From Ixodes scapularis (lineage: Eukaryota; Arthropoda; Arachnida; Ixodida; Ixodidae): DNA of 64,000 nt. This document shows, piece after piece, positions 44,858 through 56,325 of the stretch. The DNA lies in NCBI RefSeq assembly GCF_016920785.2, contig NW_024609857.1, positions 9,691,618 to 9,755,617 on the forward strand, given 5' to 3'. The position numbers and the translations under genes are program-made. The notes below the pieces were generated by a model. That model searched no databases, had not been told where the DNA came from, and saw only the letters and a list, made by a program, of their open reading frames with translations. Positions within the stretch are counted from its first letter, which is position 1. Each line of letters begins with the position of its first letter.

Positions 44858-45360
44858 TAATTTTGTTTCGCCTACGTGTTTGTCAGCGCGGACAGGTTGA
44901 CACTTTGTATTTTGATCTTTCTAAGGCATTTGATTTGGGTGATCATTTGCTACTTTTACAAAAATTTAAATCGTACGGCATTAGTACTCCACTTTATTAT
45001 ACCTTGATTCTCGATTATTTGTCCAAAAGACGGCTTTGTACGTGTCCTTGGACATTTCTCCCGGCCTTTTGTTACCCTATCTGGTGTTCCCCAAGGGTTC
45101 ATACTTGCAACTATTTTTTTGAATGCGTTCATAAATGATTTCAGCTCATGTTTTATGCGCTCAGGAATCCTGAAATACGGCGATGGTATCGAGCTATTTA
45201 GGCAGATCTCATCACTGGAGAACTGTGTGAAATTTATGGATGATGTCAAACCTGTAAGTGGTTGGTGTAGTTTGAACATGTTAACGCTTGATCCTACTAA
45301 CACTCTTGTTACCCTAGTGAAAAATCTTGTATGTATAAGAAATGTATTCGTACAATAAAC
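44858..45360 (+). pseudogene. L2/CR1-type LINE reverse transcriptase fragment
   Basis: Plus-strand blocks are YFDLSKAFDLGDHLLL (near 44915), a shifted SGVPQGS equivalent (near 45080), NAFINDF (45120), GILKYGDGIELFRQIS (near 45180) and WCSLNMLTLDPT (near 45270). The order and wording are close to the LINE at 23955-26620, so they are probably the same family. The catalytic YADD is YGDG here, so the enzyme could not work. It is truncated at both ends. Confidence 0.75.
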
Positions 45361-46408
45361 GCTAGGGCTAGGCGCCGATTAATTGCCACCCTTTAATCGA
45401 TTAGTTAATCGTTTAAGCGGTCTCGTTAATTTTTATGCTTTGTATTAAAAAATTCAATATTAATACTTTTCTTTCTTTGGCTGAATATGTTATGAACTGC
45501 GCAGTATACACCTTGAATTGTTAATCAATCTGAATGTGCAATTAAGAACAGTTCAAAGACACTCACACTCACGGGTTATTACATCAGAAGCATGAGGCGA
45601 AGACGTTCATTGATATTCTCCGGCAAGAGCGACTTCCTTTGATTGTACACAATACGCCACTTTCAGCGATAGTGGTACTGCATGCAGTGTGAGATTCGCG
45701 CTTCGTATTATTATTGTTCTTTTTTTTTATAGTTCCTGGATGATGGGCTTCAGAACGAACGTTCTGGCTAGTTCTGGCTTACCCCTTCCTGACGTTGAAG
45801 TAAAAGATACTGCTCTTATATCGCTCGTATTTCACGAAATTAGAATTACATACGCGTTGCACACCCAATCTCGTCTTGATGTGTTCGACGACGATCATCC
45901 AGATGACAGCCATTTGACAGGAACTAGCGCGCACCCCATTGGCCGTGAAAGTTGCGAATAGTCTCTGCTGCGTTAGACGGACACTCGAACGGCGTTTAAG
46001 TGGCCCGGACACGTGTAACCTTCGGCACCTTGTCTGGAGTTACAAATCTGGCCCCTACAGTTTATTTTATTCTAAAATGTGACCTAAAGTATGCCCTTCA
46101 AACAGGCGTACCCGTCCACATGTGTGTGGTGCAAGCGTTTATATTTTACTTTTTTTTGGTTAGTCAAAGTTTACCGATTAACCGGCTAAAAAAAATTGAA
46201 GTATTTAAAGATAATTAAACTATCTCACTTTGAATTACTTAGATTTTTCAGATATTTGTAACTTATATTTATTGTTTGGTTTCACTGCAGATCTTCCAGA
46301 GAGTGATTGGGTGCACAAGGATATAGTTATTTTTTTTAAATATATTTTTATTAAAGTCTATTAGTACCTAGCAAACAGCTACTTTCTTTTTTTTTTTTTC
46401 GAAGAAAT
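45361..46408. other. No recognisable gene
   Basis: Contains ATCGATTAGTTAATCG-type AT-rich palindromic words (45390-45415) and a 90-codon frame (45689-45961) without a domain. Confidence 0.45.
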
Positions 46409-46472
46409 CGGCGATGGTTGGTGCGACGACTCCCAGAGTGGGTCGTTAGTAAAGACCCACGAGATGAAGTGA

Positions 46473-46506
46473 TCGACATTCCCTGGGACTTCGCCTAGGG
46501 AATGTC
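46473..46506. repeat. Small hairpin next to the integrase tail
   Basis: CGACATTCCCT and AGGGAATGTCG are exact inverted repeats around a 12-base loop. It may mark a rearrangement joint between the left repeat and the integrase fragment. Confidence 0.7.
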
Positions 46507-46512
46507 GTTCGT

Positions 46513-46920
46513 ATGAGAAGTGACAAAGAATGGACGACGAAGGCAGAAGTCAAGGACCAAGTTGCTCCGCGTTCCTACAAGGTTGTCACCGAGGATGGTG
46601 CGGAGTCTCGCAGAAACAGGCAGCACTTGCGGACCACTCCAGAGGTCTTCAACATCGACAGACATCCCGAGGAGTGGACCAGAGTGCGAGCTGCACAATA
46701 AAGCCCGATGACAGACTCTTCAGGCGAAACCTCAATGGAGTCGGAGTTAAGAGACCCGCCGCTTCAAGACCAGGACGGTCCGCAGCCCAATGTAAATCCT
46801 GGCCCTGCAGTCAGTGCTTATGCTCCTGATCCAGCACCAGTCCGACATTCTAACGGGACGCGTCGGGCTCCACGAAGACTCAGCTATGACCGTAATTTTG
46901 ATCAAGAAAAATGTTAAACA
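46513..46920 (+). pseudogene. Integrase C-terminal tail of a Ty3/gypsy element
   Basis: The segment QVAPRSYKVVTEDG followed by RRNRQHLR (about 46550-46640) is the characteristic chromodomain-less tail after the integrase core in this group, where the polyprotein ends in a proline/serine-rich stretch. A second frame (46708-46917) continues with Pro-rich sequence and a final RRLSYDRNFDQ. The integrase core (DDE) is absent. One stop (46699-46701) separates the two parts. Confidence 0.65.
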
Positions 46921-47099
46921 CCTTCGGGTTAAAGAAAAAGAGGTGTAACGGCATTGCTAGCCTCATCTGGCAACAATGTCCTAGAAGCGGCTAGGCATTA
47001 AACCGGCTCGGGCGGGCAGTCAAGCCGCAGCACTCATATCGTTCACTTCGTCTCGTGGGTCTTCACTAACGATCCACTCTGAGTCGTTACAGTTGGTAT

Positions 47100-48059
47100 C
47101 ACCGTCTGGACGTTTGGCATGGAATGACGTTTGTGAAATTGTTACGGTGGCAAAGTATGCAGGGTACTATCCATTTCGTCCTAGCTGCTTACTTAAACTT
47201 TGTTTCAGCCGAAATTTCTTTTCAGCTGCCTGGTGTGTAAACAACCGACCAGATGCAGGCGTGGTATGTGACCGATGCCAGAGAAAGAAAAACAATCGAA
47301 GTAAATACGTGCTGCCTTCAAATCGGTTTCCTTCGTTTTTCCTTTTTTGTTTTTCTTTGGATCTTTCCCCAAGTTTACGGAGAAAGAGGCTCCTGTTGCG
47401 GTGCTCTCCTGCAGGGCAGCATCACGGGGAACGCCAAGGTCGTTTGTCAAACACAGGGAGCCAGTGGCCTCTCCGCTTTTCGTCTGTCTCGTGCACGGGT
47501 CGCAAGAAGGTCTCTCTCGAGGGATGGCCCCTCACTTCGGCGGTCCGTCTTCGCCACTTCCTTAGCATTTTTTTTGTTGCCCCCAAGCACGAGCCGAACA
47601 GATTTCTCTTCTTTTCCCTGAAAAGACAGATGAGCTCTCCGTCGCAGCTCTGATTGAATCCAATCTGCGCGGTGTGCCGACTGCGGTATTCTATCCCATG
47701 GACTGCGTTTCTGTTCTTGAACTGGGTTCCGCCATTACATCGGTTTTAACGGGAGGGTGATGGAAGACACGGCGACGTTTCCATGCACCTTTATAGTTTC
47801 CCCCTTTTTTTTTTTTTTTTGAGCGTTTTGAGCGAAACGTGGTGGTGCAGCGTGGGGGTATCTCCCATGAGATATTCACTGGCGGCCATAGTTGAGTCTG
47901 TGGCTGCTAGCACAAGATGACAACGAACCGTTACAGCCTTCTGCAACGTGCATTGCACACCACCGAGATCTTACAGTCGGTGACAGATAAGAGTTCTGGC
48001 GAAGCTCCTCCCAGCCCTTTCCACTTTAGTGGAGCGAATGTTGGGAGGAGGCGACCTCC
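47100..48059. other. No recognisable gene
   Basis: The 186-codon frame at 47093-47653 is Ser/Arg/Phe-rich without a domain, and its overlapping minus-strand frame is equally open. An ATG-led frame at 47917 runs into the repeat at 48060. No gene is supported. Confidence 0.4.
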
Positions 48060-48290
48060 TCTCCAGCGTCCGCTCTGCAACAGCAGACGCAGCCGATGCT
48101 ACGAGTTGACGGGATCACCCAGACAGCGTCAAAAGCTCACCATCATGGTGCTCGCCATGTTTCTGTGCGTGTTCTATAGTCGCTGAACCAATCATAAACA
48201 GAAAAGTGACTCGAGCTTTTGACGGGGCTGGATTGGTCCCATTAGCTTGTTCTGAGCATGCGCTGTGAACACCGCCTCTAAATATGACGC
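48060..48290 (+). mobile_element. Dispersed small inverted-repeat element, copy 2
   Basis: The reverse complement of this stretch matches 9836-10050, including GTTTATGATTGGTTCAGCG, GGCGAGCACCATGATGG, and GTCAAAAGC inner-arm motifs with CGCAGCCGATGCTACGAG further out. The arms on the two sides are imperfect inverted repeats. No coding content. Confidence 0.55.
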
Positions 48291-48771
48291 CCAGGGAATA
48301 CCACTTATATTTCGTTTCACGTTAGGCGGTACCTCAGAGGACGCGGAGCCAAATCACTGAGGTGCAAAAGTCACGTACGCTTGGGAGGGGCGCACCGAGA
48401 CACGGGTCCCGCAGTCACGTGATCCGTTCGCAGTGTTTGATTGGCTGGGTTAGCTCGTAGCGCCCCTCTGCGGTCCATCGTGAGTTGAAAGGGAATATAG
48501 CCGCACTGTCGCCACTAGGCTTAACAGTACTAAGCTCTAGGCCGGAGAAAGTTTCGTCGGCAGTAACGGTTCCACAACCCTTCGATTTCTCTGCTTTCCG
48601 TTTCCGCCGTTTATTTCTTTCGGAGAGATCAATGTTTCGCGAAACGGCGTTAATATATCTTCCCCAGGAATCGAAAGTGCCTCGAGCTTTCAATTCGAGA
48701 TCAGACTGGCTACGGCGAACTCGGTGGAACCGGTATGATTGCCGCCGAGGTCATGGAGCGGATACCGGTGA
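48291..48771 (+). promoter_or_regulatory. Possible promoter / 5' region
   Basis: CpG-rich sequence with TCACGTGATCC and GATTGGCTGG (an inverted CCAAT) at 48415-48450, lying upstream of an exon-like segment. No TATA box is evident. This is an inference from composition and two short motifs. Confidence 0.25.
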
Positions 48772-48871
48772 CCGCGGTCAAGCGCCGTTACCGGGAAGGG
48801 TCGTTCGGCGGTGATGATAAATGACTCGAAAAGTTTGCTCAAAGATATTGAGGCTGTCGCTGCTGTTGCAG
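48772..48871 (+). CDS. Candidate 5' coding exon with splice donor
   Basis: An open frame from 48772 contains a Met at 48814 and reads MINDSKSLLKDIEAVAAV up to GTTGCAG|GTAGGT, a strong 5' splice-site match with the exon ending at 48871. Another ATG upstream (48735) opens a 29-codon frame that ends at 48824 and would act as an upstream ORF. No family is recognised and no acceptor exon could be paired, so the gene, if real, continues to the right in later exons that may lie outside the window. Confidence 0.25.
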
Positions 48872-50083
48872 GTAGGTTGAGCTCGGGAACGCTGGCCACA
48901 CTTGCGGCGGGGATCGTGTGTCCAGAAGGGTTGTGATCGAAGATACGAGTTTGGGCTGAGGGGCTTATTTTTTCCCCGGCCGTCTCTTATATATTGATTC
49001 GCGTCATTTTTGAGGAACTGCTATTTCTTTGATGGTTGTTCAATTTTTTCTTAAACTTAGAGCAGCGATAAATAACTGGGTATTAAAATGGCGCAAAATT
49101 GATAGGATTATTAGATACATCGACCTGCTGTAGTGATGGATTGTACGGAAGCCACTTTGAAACCGGCTTTTCAGATATATAAGCGATGACGTCAGTGTGT
49201 CAGCTTGTCGAAAGTAGTTGAACGTGCACTTTTTCTCGCAATAGGATGTGGCTGAATAGTTAGTTCGGTCTTTCGACATAACGCCTGAATGGTATACCTG
49301 CTTGCCTGATAATGTGACGTTCTCGCTTTCGTCGTGATACGTGCGTGACATAAGTTCGATGCTTCTCGAATCTAAAGAGTAAACTGCGAAGCATCCTACC
49401 AAAATGCACATAAATACAGGCGTATACGAGGCGAGATGCCAACCCTCAAATCTTCCCCAATCTCAAGATGACGTTTAAATTATGCCCACATTCTCAACAA
49501 ATAAAAGCGCCATCACTATATTTGGGATAATCTGGATCTCTATCACGAAGAAGCTAGTTTTCCTTTTGTACACACACCATCTGCTCAACAAATCTAAGAG
49601 ACGTCTGCCAGATCAATACCATCTAGAAGGCAAGGCTTACCGTGACGTCATCGTTAGTGAATCCCCGACCCTCCACAAACGGCACACAGGCCAAAGCTCG
49701 ACAGTGTTGCCGCAAAGAGGCCGACGCTTCCGTCTTGGCCTCGTCGCGTGCTAATGTCGCCCTCAGTGTGAGACGCTACAAGACGCGCTAGAGGCGATGC
49801 TGATGCAAGTTAGGAGCCGCAGCGTGGATCCACTATAATGATGCCGTTTGGGGGGGGGGGGGGGGGGGGGAGCACAAGCTTTGTCTTCTACGTGGTATCG
49901 GTAAGATGCCGTTTCGGACTGAACGACTGCCGGCGTTCTCCGGCAAGGCCACCTCCCTCACTCCAAAGTCAAAGGCAGCCTTCTGCTTTCCGTTGGATTA
50001 AACCTTTAAAACAAAATAAACATCTAGAGCAAGTTGGCGCTTCGAGTCTGTCACGCCGACAACCCGATCCGTTAAGACTCTAA
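48872..50083. other. No recognisable gene
   Basis: Contains a G run (49848-49870). The stretch CCGTGACGTCATCGTTAG at 49640-49660 resembles TGACGTCATTGTTAG at 59715 and may be part of a dispersed repeat. Frames here show no domain. Confidence 0.45.
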
Positions 50084-50235
50084 AGCCGCGGCCACACTAC
50101 TTATTCATCACGCAAAAGACACGGTATTCGTTACAGACACGATTATATAATTACCTGCGGACGCCTCAAACACCCTCTAAGCATGTTTGCCTCATACTTA
50201 TGTGTGCTTCGCACTTGTCTGCGGACAGTCTTTAT
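50084..50235. repeat. Dispersed repeat, copy 2
   Basis: Same orientation and order of landmarks as 38836-38995, starting TAAAGCCGCGGCCACAC. It directly precedes the I-clade LINE. Confidence 0.55.
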
Positions 50236-50559
50236 AGAATCAATAGGACAGGACCTTCATACAAGGAAGAATCACGCTGCAGGCAGTGTCTCCAGGTACT
50301 TTCATGTATGATAGACGAAGAAGAAGCGCTCAGAGTAAGATGCTCCATTTTTTCGCCCCTTCTGTCAGGAGACAAAGGATCACTCCATCCACCTTCAATC
50401 TTTGCAAGAAACTGTCCACGAGCCGCAGCCCTGTCTCGCGACAGCGTGCGGACCACAAATGGGGAGACAGACTCCGCTGTGAGTTGCGGGAGACGTCCAA
50501 CGACACCGGCACTCTCTCTAAAGAGGGCGACCACCAGTAATCAGGGGGTATCTACCGGT

Positions 50560-51830
50560 CAAGGAAATGACGGCCATCGTCTAATTCCTCCTCCTCAACT
50601 GATCGCGGGTATTCCACACAAGAGACGTCGTTCCGCTGATGCCGGAAATGACAAAGACGATGGCGTCACCTCGGTGTACTCACTGGATGACATCGCAGAT
50701 GGGACTGAAGACGACTCACCTTACACCCTCGTAACATGTCGTAAGAACAGAACTACCGGCATTCCTGTAGTTTTCAAGCCCACGTCGACAAACGCATTCT
50801 TCTGCCGCGTTAACCCGAACGTACTCGCCAATGAAATAGACGCAATCATACAATAAAAGATTAACTAGCACAGAACCAACAAGGACGGCAACGTTTCAGT
50901 TCCTTGGACTCGGCGAACAAGCTTCTCGCCGTCACCTTTCTCGGAAAGATCGGAGTGACAGCCCGCGTCCCAGAAGCATATTCCAGGAACTACGATAAGA
51001 AGAAAGGTATCCCGCTTGAGTATACGAAGAAGGAGCTTGTGAAATATTTAAAAGATTTCGGAGTAGTGTCTGTTCAACGCCAAGTCTCATACCGGCAACA
51101 GGATGACAGGACCGTCAAGGAACGCCCCTCAAGGGCAGTTATCCTTACATTCCGGACCGACCTAGCCATGCCTCAGCGCGACTACCTTGCGTTCACTAGT
51201 CACCTTGTCGAGGAATACTTCGGACACGCCGTGCAATGCCTCAAGTGCCAAATACATGGCCAAATCGCCAGGAATCGTAGGGGCGTGCGTCGACGCGAAG
51301 TAAGTCCGGGACCACATAGCCATAAGGAGTGCAATTCTTTATGGCTGTGTGCCAACTGCAGTGACAATCACTTATCTACGTATTCTGAATGCCCGCGGGA
51401 AAAGGCAGCCACTGCTGCGAAAATAAATGCAGTTACCAACGGAAGGCGTCGAAGACACCGGACTGCGTTTCCGGATACGACCGTTGTTCGCTGTCCACCG
51501 CAACGAGATTGGTCACATGCATCACCCAGCTAGTCAACAAACGAGACGACCCCAAAATATCCTCGCAGGACTCGGGAAAAAAAAAGCGAACACGTTAGAG
51601 CAAGATGTTCCTTCATTGGAGCAGCGTTCTGGGCAAGCCAACATCCCGATACCTATGGCAGCTACACGCAACAAGCCAGCACCACAAAACCAGCAGAATA
51701 ACCAAACGCTTCCCACCGGCACACCAGCAACATTCCCATCGGCGCTTTCATCACCGCACCCGCTTCAACAAACAAGTCGGTTACAGGTGCTCCTAGCCTC
51801 CTACCCATGTTTCTTGTTGCACTAAAACTA
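50560..51830 (+). pseudogene. I-clade LINE gag (ORF1)
   Basis: The N-terminal part includes YTLVTCRKNRTTGIPVVFKP and FFCRVNPNVLANEIDAIIQ (50720-50856). After a stop and a shift, 50904-51533 contains RVPEAYSRNYDKKKG, EYFGHAVQCLKCQ and a second finger CANCSDNHLSTYSECP. The first knuckle has lost its His-Cys half (ARNRRG for the usual ARNCRG). A Gln/Pro/Asn-rich tail follows to 51830. Such gag proteins bind element RNA. Confidence 0.7.
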
Positions 51831-52084
51831 TCCTAAAACAATCCCCCGGTGCTAACAGCTCCTTCCGGAAGTACAGGCTCTCCATGCTATGGAACAAATA
51901 GTGAGTACTTCCAGTGATCAACGCTACCATTCATAGCATTCATCGGCACGATAGACGAAAACTATAAGAAGGCCTCCATGTTACGATGGAATGCAAGAGG
52001 TTTGAGATATTCCGCCAGCCGTGTAGCCGTGTCTGCATAGTTCAAGGTCTTGTGGCGGATTACGGCGGGAACGGTCTACTATAA

Positions 52085-53900
52085 CTCCCTATTATTTTTG
52101 GTCCTGTATGAAGTTGGCATTGGAGGACGGACATACAAGTGGATAAAAAGGTAATTTACAGAGGAGTCAATCTACATGTCAACAAATGACTCAGACACAT
52201 TCCATCACCGTGTCACCTGTGGTGTCCCTCAGCTAGGTGTCCTCAGTCTCATACTGTTCAACATAGTCCTTATCCATCGCGCCTCAGTCTTTCTATCAAC
52301 CGTAGAAGCGTCATTTTACGTTGATGGCATATGTATTTGGGCCTCTGGATCCACACGAATTCCAGGCCGAAGCAAGAGTTCAGTCTGCTTTAAAGAAAAT
52401 TACCAGATATCTTCACGCCTGTGAATTTAAAATTTCAACTCTCAAATAAGCAGCCATCGCGTTTACTCGTCGCGAAATGAATAAATACCCCATCAAAAGA
52501 GCCAAAAAGACCGTGCCATACGTAGAATGCCACACATTCTACTATGGCATGGTTAATATTGAAAGGTGTTTTTTCTTTTTTTGTTAATACTGACAGGGGT
52601 CTAAACTTGACACCTCACATACAGTACCTGCGAAGAAAGCTAACCAGCTTTGGTGTTCTTGCTCGTTTTGTCAGAGGAACGATTTGGGGCATGAGAGGAA
52701 GATCTCTTTTACAAATATATGATGCCTTGTTTGTCGACTAACTTCGGTATAGTATGCCCGTTCTTTAGGGCACATGCCAAACCAACATCAAAACGCTCAA
52801 GGCCGTTCAGGCACGTGGCCTCCGAGGATATTTAGGCTTGCTGGCTTGTGCATCGACTCTGGGTACGGTGGCTGAAGCACGTGCCACGCCTGTTTAAGTC
52901 CTGCTGATGCGAAAAACATTACGAGTTCACATAAGACATCTTACTAAGCATAGAAAACACTCATTTGCTGACATTACCTTGAAGCGACCTCGCTCTGAGT
53001 ATTCAAAGGCAATGGAACAAGAACTCCCCGATGACGTAGGCTGGTTTGAAATGTCGAAAATACCTCCATGGGAACTCCCTGTCCCAATTTTAGTACTTGA
53101 CATTTCCGGAGCATCAAAAAGAAATCATGCACACCAATGCATGTTCTAAAGCAACTCACTTTATCGACAATTTTCTCTAGCCACGGGACGAAAATTCATG
53201 TATATACAGATGGATCTTGTGTAAACTTTAGCTCCACTGCGAGGATCGTGATCCCATCTTGCGTCACAGCGACAAAAGTGCAAGCTCAACCACAAAACAT
53301 CGTCAACTGCAGCAGAGCAGAGGGTGGCTTCAGGAGGCTCTAGAATTCATAATGCCAAAGCCAGTTCAAACATGGACAGTGTTCTCAGAATCTAAACCGG
53401 CCCTTTAAAGCATTTTAACCTACTTACGACGAAGTGAAAATGAACAAATCGTTACAAAACTGTTAAGCCTTTTTTAAGGTATATGTTGACAGTGGACACT
53501 CAATCGAATTTCAGTGAATTTCAGGACACTGCCAGGTACCTCGGAACGAGGCGGAAGTTGCTGCTGCAACATCCGCTCACTTCTTAATTCCTAATGTCAA
53601 CACACCCTACTCTAGAGGCGACGTTGCTTCCCTCATCAACCTTCATGCCCGGAGTGCAACAAGACGCCTTTGAAACAGCCCTGATAACCACTACCCTCCC
53701 CTATATACGCTGGATCCGGAACTCACCAGCCGTGCGCCGCGCAACCTACCCAAGCGAACAGAATCAGCTATACATAGATTGCGTCTGGGTGTTTCTTAGA
53801 TGCAGGAATTCCTACACCAAATTGCGAAAACGAACAATGCAAACTGTCCATGGTGCGATTGCGTTGAAACTATATTTCATATTATTCACTTTACGAGACT
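52085..53900 (+). pseudogene. I-clade LINE ORF2: partial RT and RNase H
   Basis: RT blocks are GIGGRTYKWIKR (52110), STNDSDTFHHRVTCGVPQLG and LFNIVLI (52180-52270), a palm core altered to FYVDGICIWAS (YADD lost, near 52320), and TPHIQYLRRKL with RFVRGTIWG (52610-52690). RNase H begins IHVYTDGS (about 53195) and ends with a GHCQVPRNEAEVAAA-like block near 53530. A Cys/His segment NCPWCDCVETIFHII closes it near 53870. The endonuclease and fingers are missing, apparently by an internal deletion between 51960 and 52090. Confidence 0.7.
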
Positions 53901-54520
53901 AAAAAAAAAAAAAAAGGTCTCAGCTAGATGGCCGACCATTTACGACGTCGAAAGTACTGGGAACATGGGACACTGCTCTCGAAGAGGAGAAAGGGCCGCA
54001 AAAGTAATTCTGCGTTTTTTTACCAGAAACTCGCCTGGAATTTTGTCTGTGAAAAGTGTAGTACCTACCATTATTCGTGATCGTCCATAGAACTAACGTT
54101 TGTGATCACACAGACATTCATACGCTTCCCTGAGCTTACATCAAATCATGTGTGCGATATTGTATATAGTTTCTATCTTTACGTGGACATTTGTGTTTGT
54201 GCCCAGTGAAAAACGTATTTTCAGTGTTTCCTTTTAGCCCCGTTTTAGATGCCTCATAAAATTCTCAATTGCACTTCTCTGCATATGTATTTTTACGCCC
54301 ATAATATTAGTGGGGCCACAGCGATAGGAAGTGAATAATCTCCCCTCTTCTTTCTCTTTTATCTTTCTTTCTCCTCCTTTATACCCCTCCCCAAAACAGA
54401 GTAGTCAACCGATGCGGCCGCCTTGCTTAACCTCTTCGTTTTCGTCCCCTGATCTTCTTTTTCTCTCTAGTATGATGTGTTAGCGTGAGACCGTGACTTT
54501 AAAGCAACAGCAACAACCGT

Positions 54521-55100
54521 AATGTATTTCTTTCTATCAGACCTCCACCTTGCTCGTGAGGTTGAACACGTTGAGGGAGGGCTTACTATTGCAAGAAACA
54601 AAACAACGGACGTCGGCGCTTTTTTTATTTCTTTTTGTTTCATTGTTGACGGATAAGTCGAACCGGCAAAGATATGGAAAGGCAGATGGATGACGTCCTC
54701 TGGCCTACGGGATTGCGGCAGCTCAATTGGAAGCGCCTTGACCGGAGGATCGCTCGGGATTCATAAATCAGGCGCCACTTGAAGTCGGACGGAGGGGAAC
54801 GGGGCGTGCTCCATCGCGCTTTGTTTTCCCAGTTGCCGCCACGTGACGAAGCAAATAAAAAACAAAAAAACAAAAAATAAAGCTCGTCTTGTTGCAGTTT
54901 TCTGGACCTGTAAATACCGTGATCCATTACGGTGGGCTTACTACTGCAGTCCACGTTTTGTTTTTATGTATGATCTCGCGGTCTAGCTTAATGCGCAACA
55001 GAATAGACCCCTTTTCAAAATTCAGTCTGGAAACTTTGATCACTAGCATTATCTTGGCGTATGGAATCTCTGTGTAAACTAATGACGACCTTTTTGAAGC
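54521..55100. other. No recognisable gene
   Basis: A 104-codon minus-strand frame (54640-54954) shows no domain. A run of AAACAAAAAACAAAAAAT (54866-54885) is low complexity. Confidence 0.5.
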
Positions 55101-55298
55101 AGAATCCCCACTCCTGCCCATTTCGATCTGGATGAGCATCGTACCGGCGTGCGGTCGTGTAACACTACTGCGTGGTGCACGTTAAAGACCCCAGGTTTGC
55201 GGCTGTACCGCACTGGCTAAATTGCTCATCCACAGCTGAGACACTAGACGTCCACTGAGACAGACTAACTTCCGGCTTTATAAACATACACACAACAA
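55101..55298 (+). mobile_element. tRNA-derived SINE, copy 3 (5'-truncated)
   Basis: Begins inside the B-box region (GAATCCCCACTCCTGCCC) and continues through ATCTGGATGAGCATCG, GTGCACGTTAAAGACCCC, GAGACACTAGACG and AGACAGACTAACTTCC to ACACAACAAT. The tRNA-like head is absent. Its tail matches copy 4 (58963-59244), which fixes the 3' end of the family. Confidence 0.85.
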
Positions 55299-56325
55299 TC
55301 AATCTCAAGTTTGGCTCTAAAGTCTCGATGGCGGAAATTTAATCGAGGGATTCACGGGTCGCCGATTTGTACTGGTCAGTTCTTACGTCCACTTCATCGA
55401 AACTGAAACAAAACGAGAAATAATTATGAGAGGATCAAAGAACCAACTCTTATCTGCCATTGACGTGCGTAAGTTAGTATCCGATAAAATAGTTTTATGA
55501 CCGCCATCAGTTCGTCGAAAGTGAAACTGCTTTTTGAGCCAACAAGGGCACAAAATTTTGAAAACGGTCTATTGCGTCGTCGGGTTGTGCGCTCTCTGCT
55601 TTGTATTTCTGAATCCAAAAGACGCGAACGACTTTCTTTTCTAAAATGATCCGATAAAAAAGTAAGGTGAAGAAGCGAAACTCTGATGGCACTCGAACTG
55701 TTCTCGACAAAGAACAGTCTTAAAGCGGTTCGAAGATGCTTAGTAGGTGATACAGTTATTTGCTGTTATAAAGACTATACGGTTTCTTTTAAAGTCAAGT
55801 CGAACGCTGCCGAAATGACGATTTCTTTTTTTTTTTTGTTTTCTTCTTTCTCTAGCTTTTTTTTTTTTTTTTTGCTGAGAATGCGTACATTTCCACTGTC
55901 AGTGTTCATTTGGCTGCTGTTGTCTGGTCCCTAATACGTACACCAAGTGTGACCACAATATGGGATGACGTAGCACGTGGATGAAAAAAAAAAAAAAAAC
56001 ACACACACACACCAAAAAGTCGTCCTTTTGGCGTATTAGTCTGGCAAAGGCCGCAGTAACACAGATTCTAATGTGTAAAGTCAACTTTGATACTACATAG
56101 TACAAGAGACAGTCTGCAGACTGGTCTGAAGCATGTAAAGGCTATATGAAGCGAACATACTCCGAATATGCCTGGGCCGTATCGACGACTGCAGCGAACA
56201 CGGTGTCTTTTGTACGATGTAGGAGCAGTTCGACTGCGGCTTTAGCGCGAAGAAACTGCGTACACATTTGGGGACGGGATGGGCACTGATGGTAGCGTGC
56301 GCCGTTTATTAGTTTAGAATAAGGA

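Larger units (their letters stand above)
46409..47099. mobile_element. Ty3/gypsy fragment between inverted repeats
   Basis: GATGGTTGGTGCG...AAAGACCCACGAGATGAAG (46412-46468) recurs inverted as CTTCGTCTCGTGGGTCTTCAC...GGTATCACC near 47045-47101. The right copy ends GAGTCGTTACA followed by GTTGGTATCACC, which could be an LTR end plus a primer-binding site; the left copy would be the same in opposite orientation. Between them is an integrase C-terminal tail. Confidence 0.5.
50236..54520 (+). mobile_element. I-clade LINE with RNase H, eroded
   Basis: Gag (50560-51830), an internal gap where endonuclease and early RT should be, RT palm and thumb (52085-52740), RNase H (53190-53560) and a terminal Cys/His segment (53850-53890) occur in the order used by I-type LINEs. 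A 3' region of about 400 bases with pyrimidine-rich sequence follows and ends near a CAA-rich tail (54502-54520). Stops and frameshifts are frequent. The presence of RNase H and the gag wording separate it from the other two LINE types in the window. Confidence 0.75.

Noticed and set aside
47093..47653. 186-codon frame after the gypsy tail
   Set aside because: No domain, Ser/Arg/Phe-rich, and a 122-codon frame overlaps it on the same strand; probably chance.
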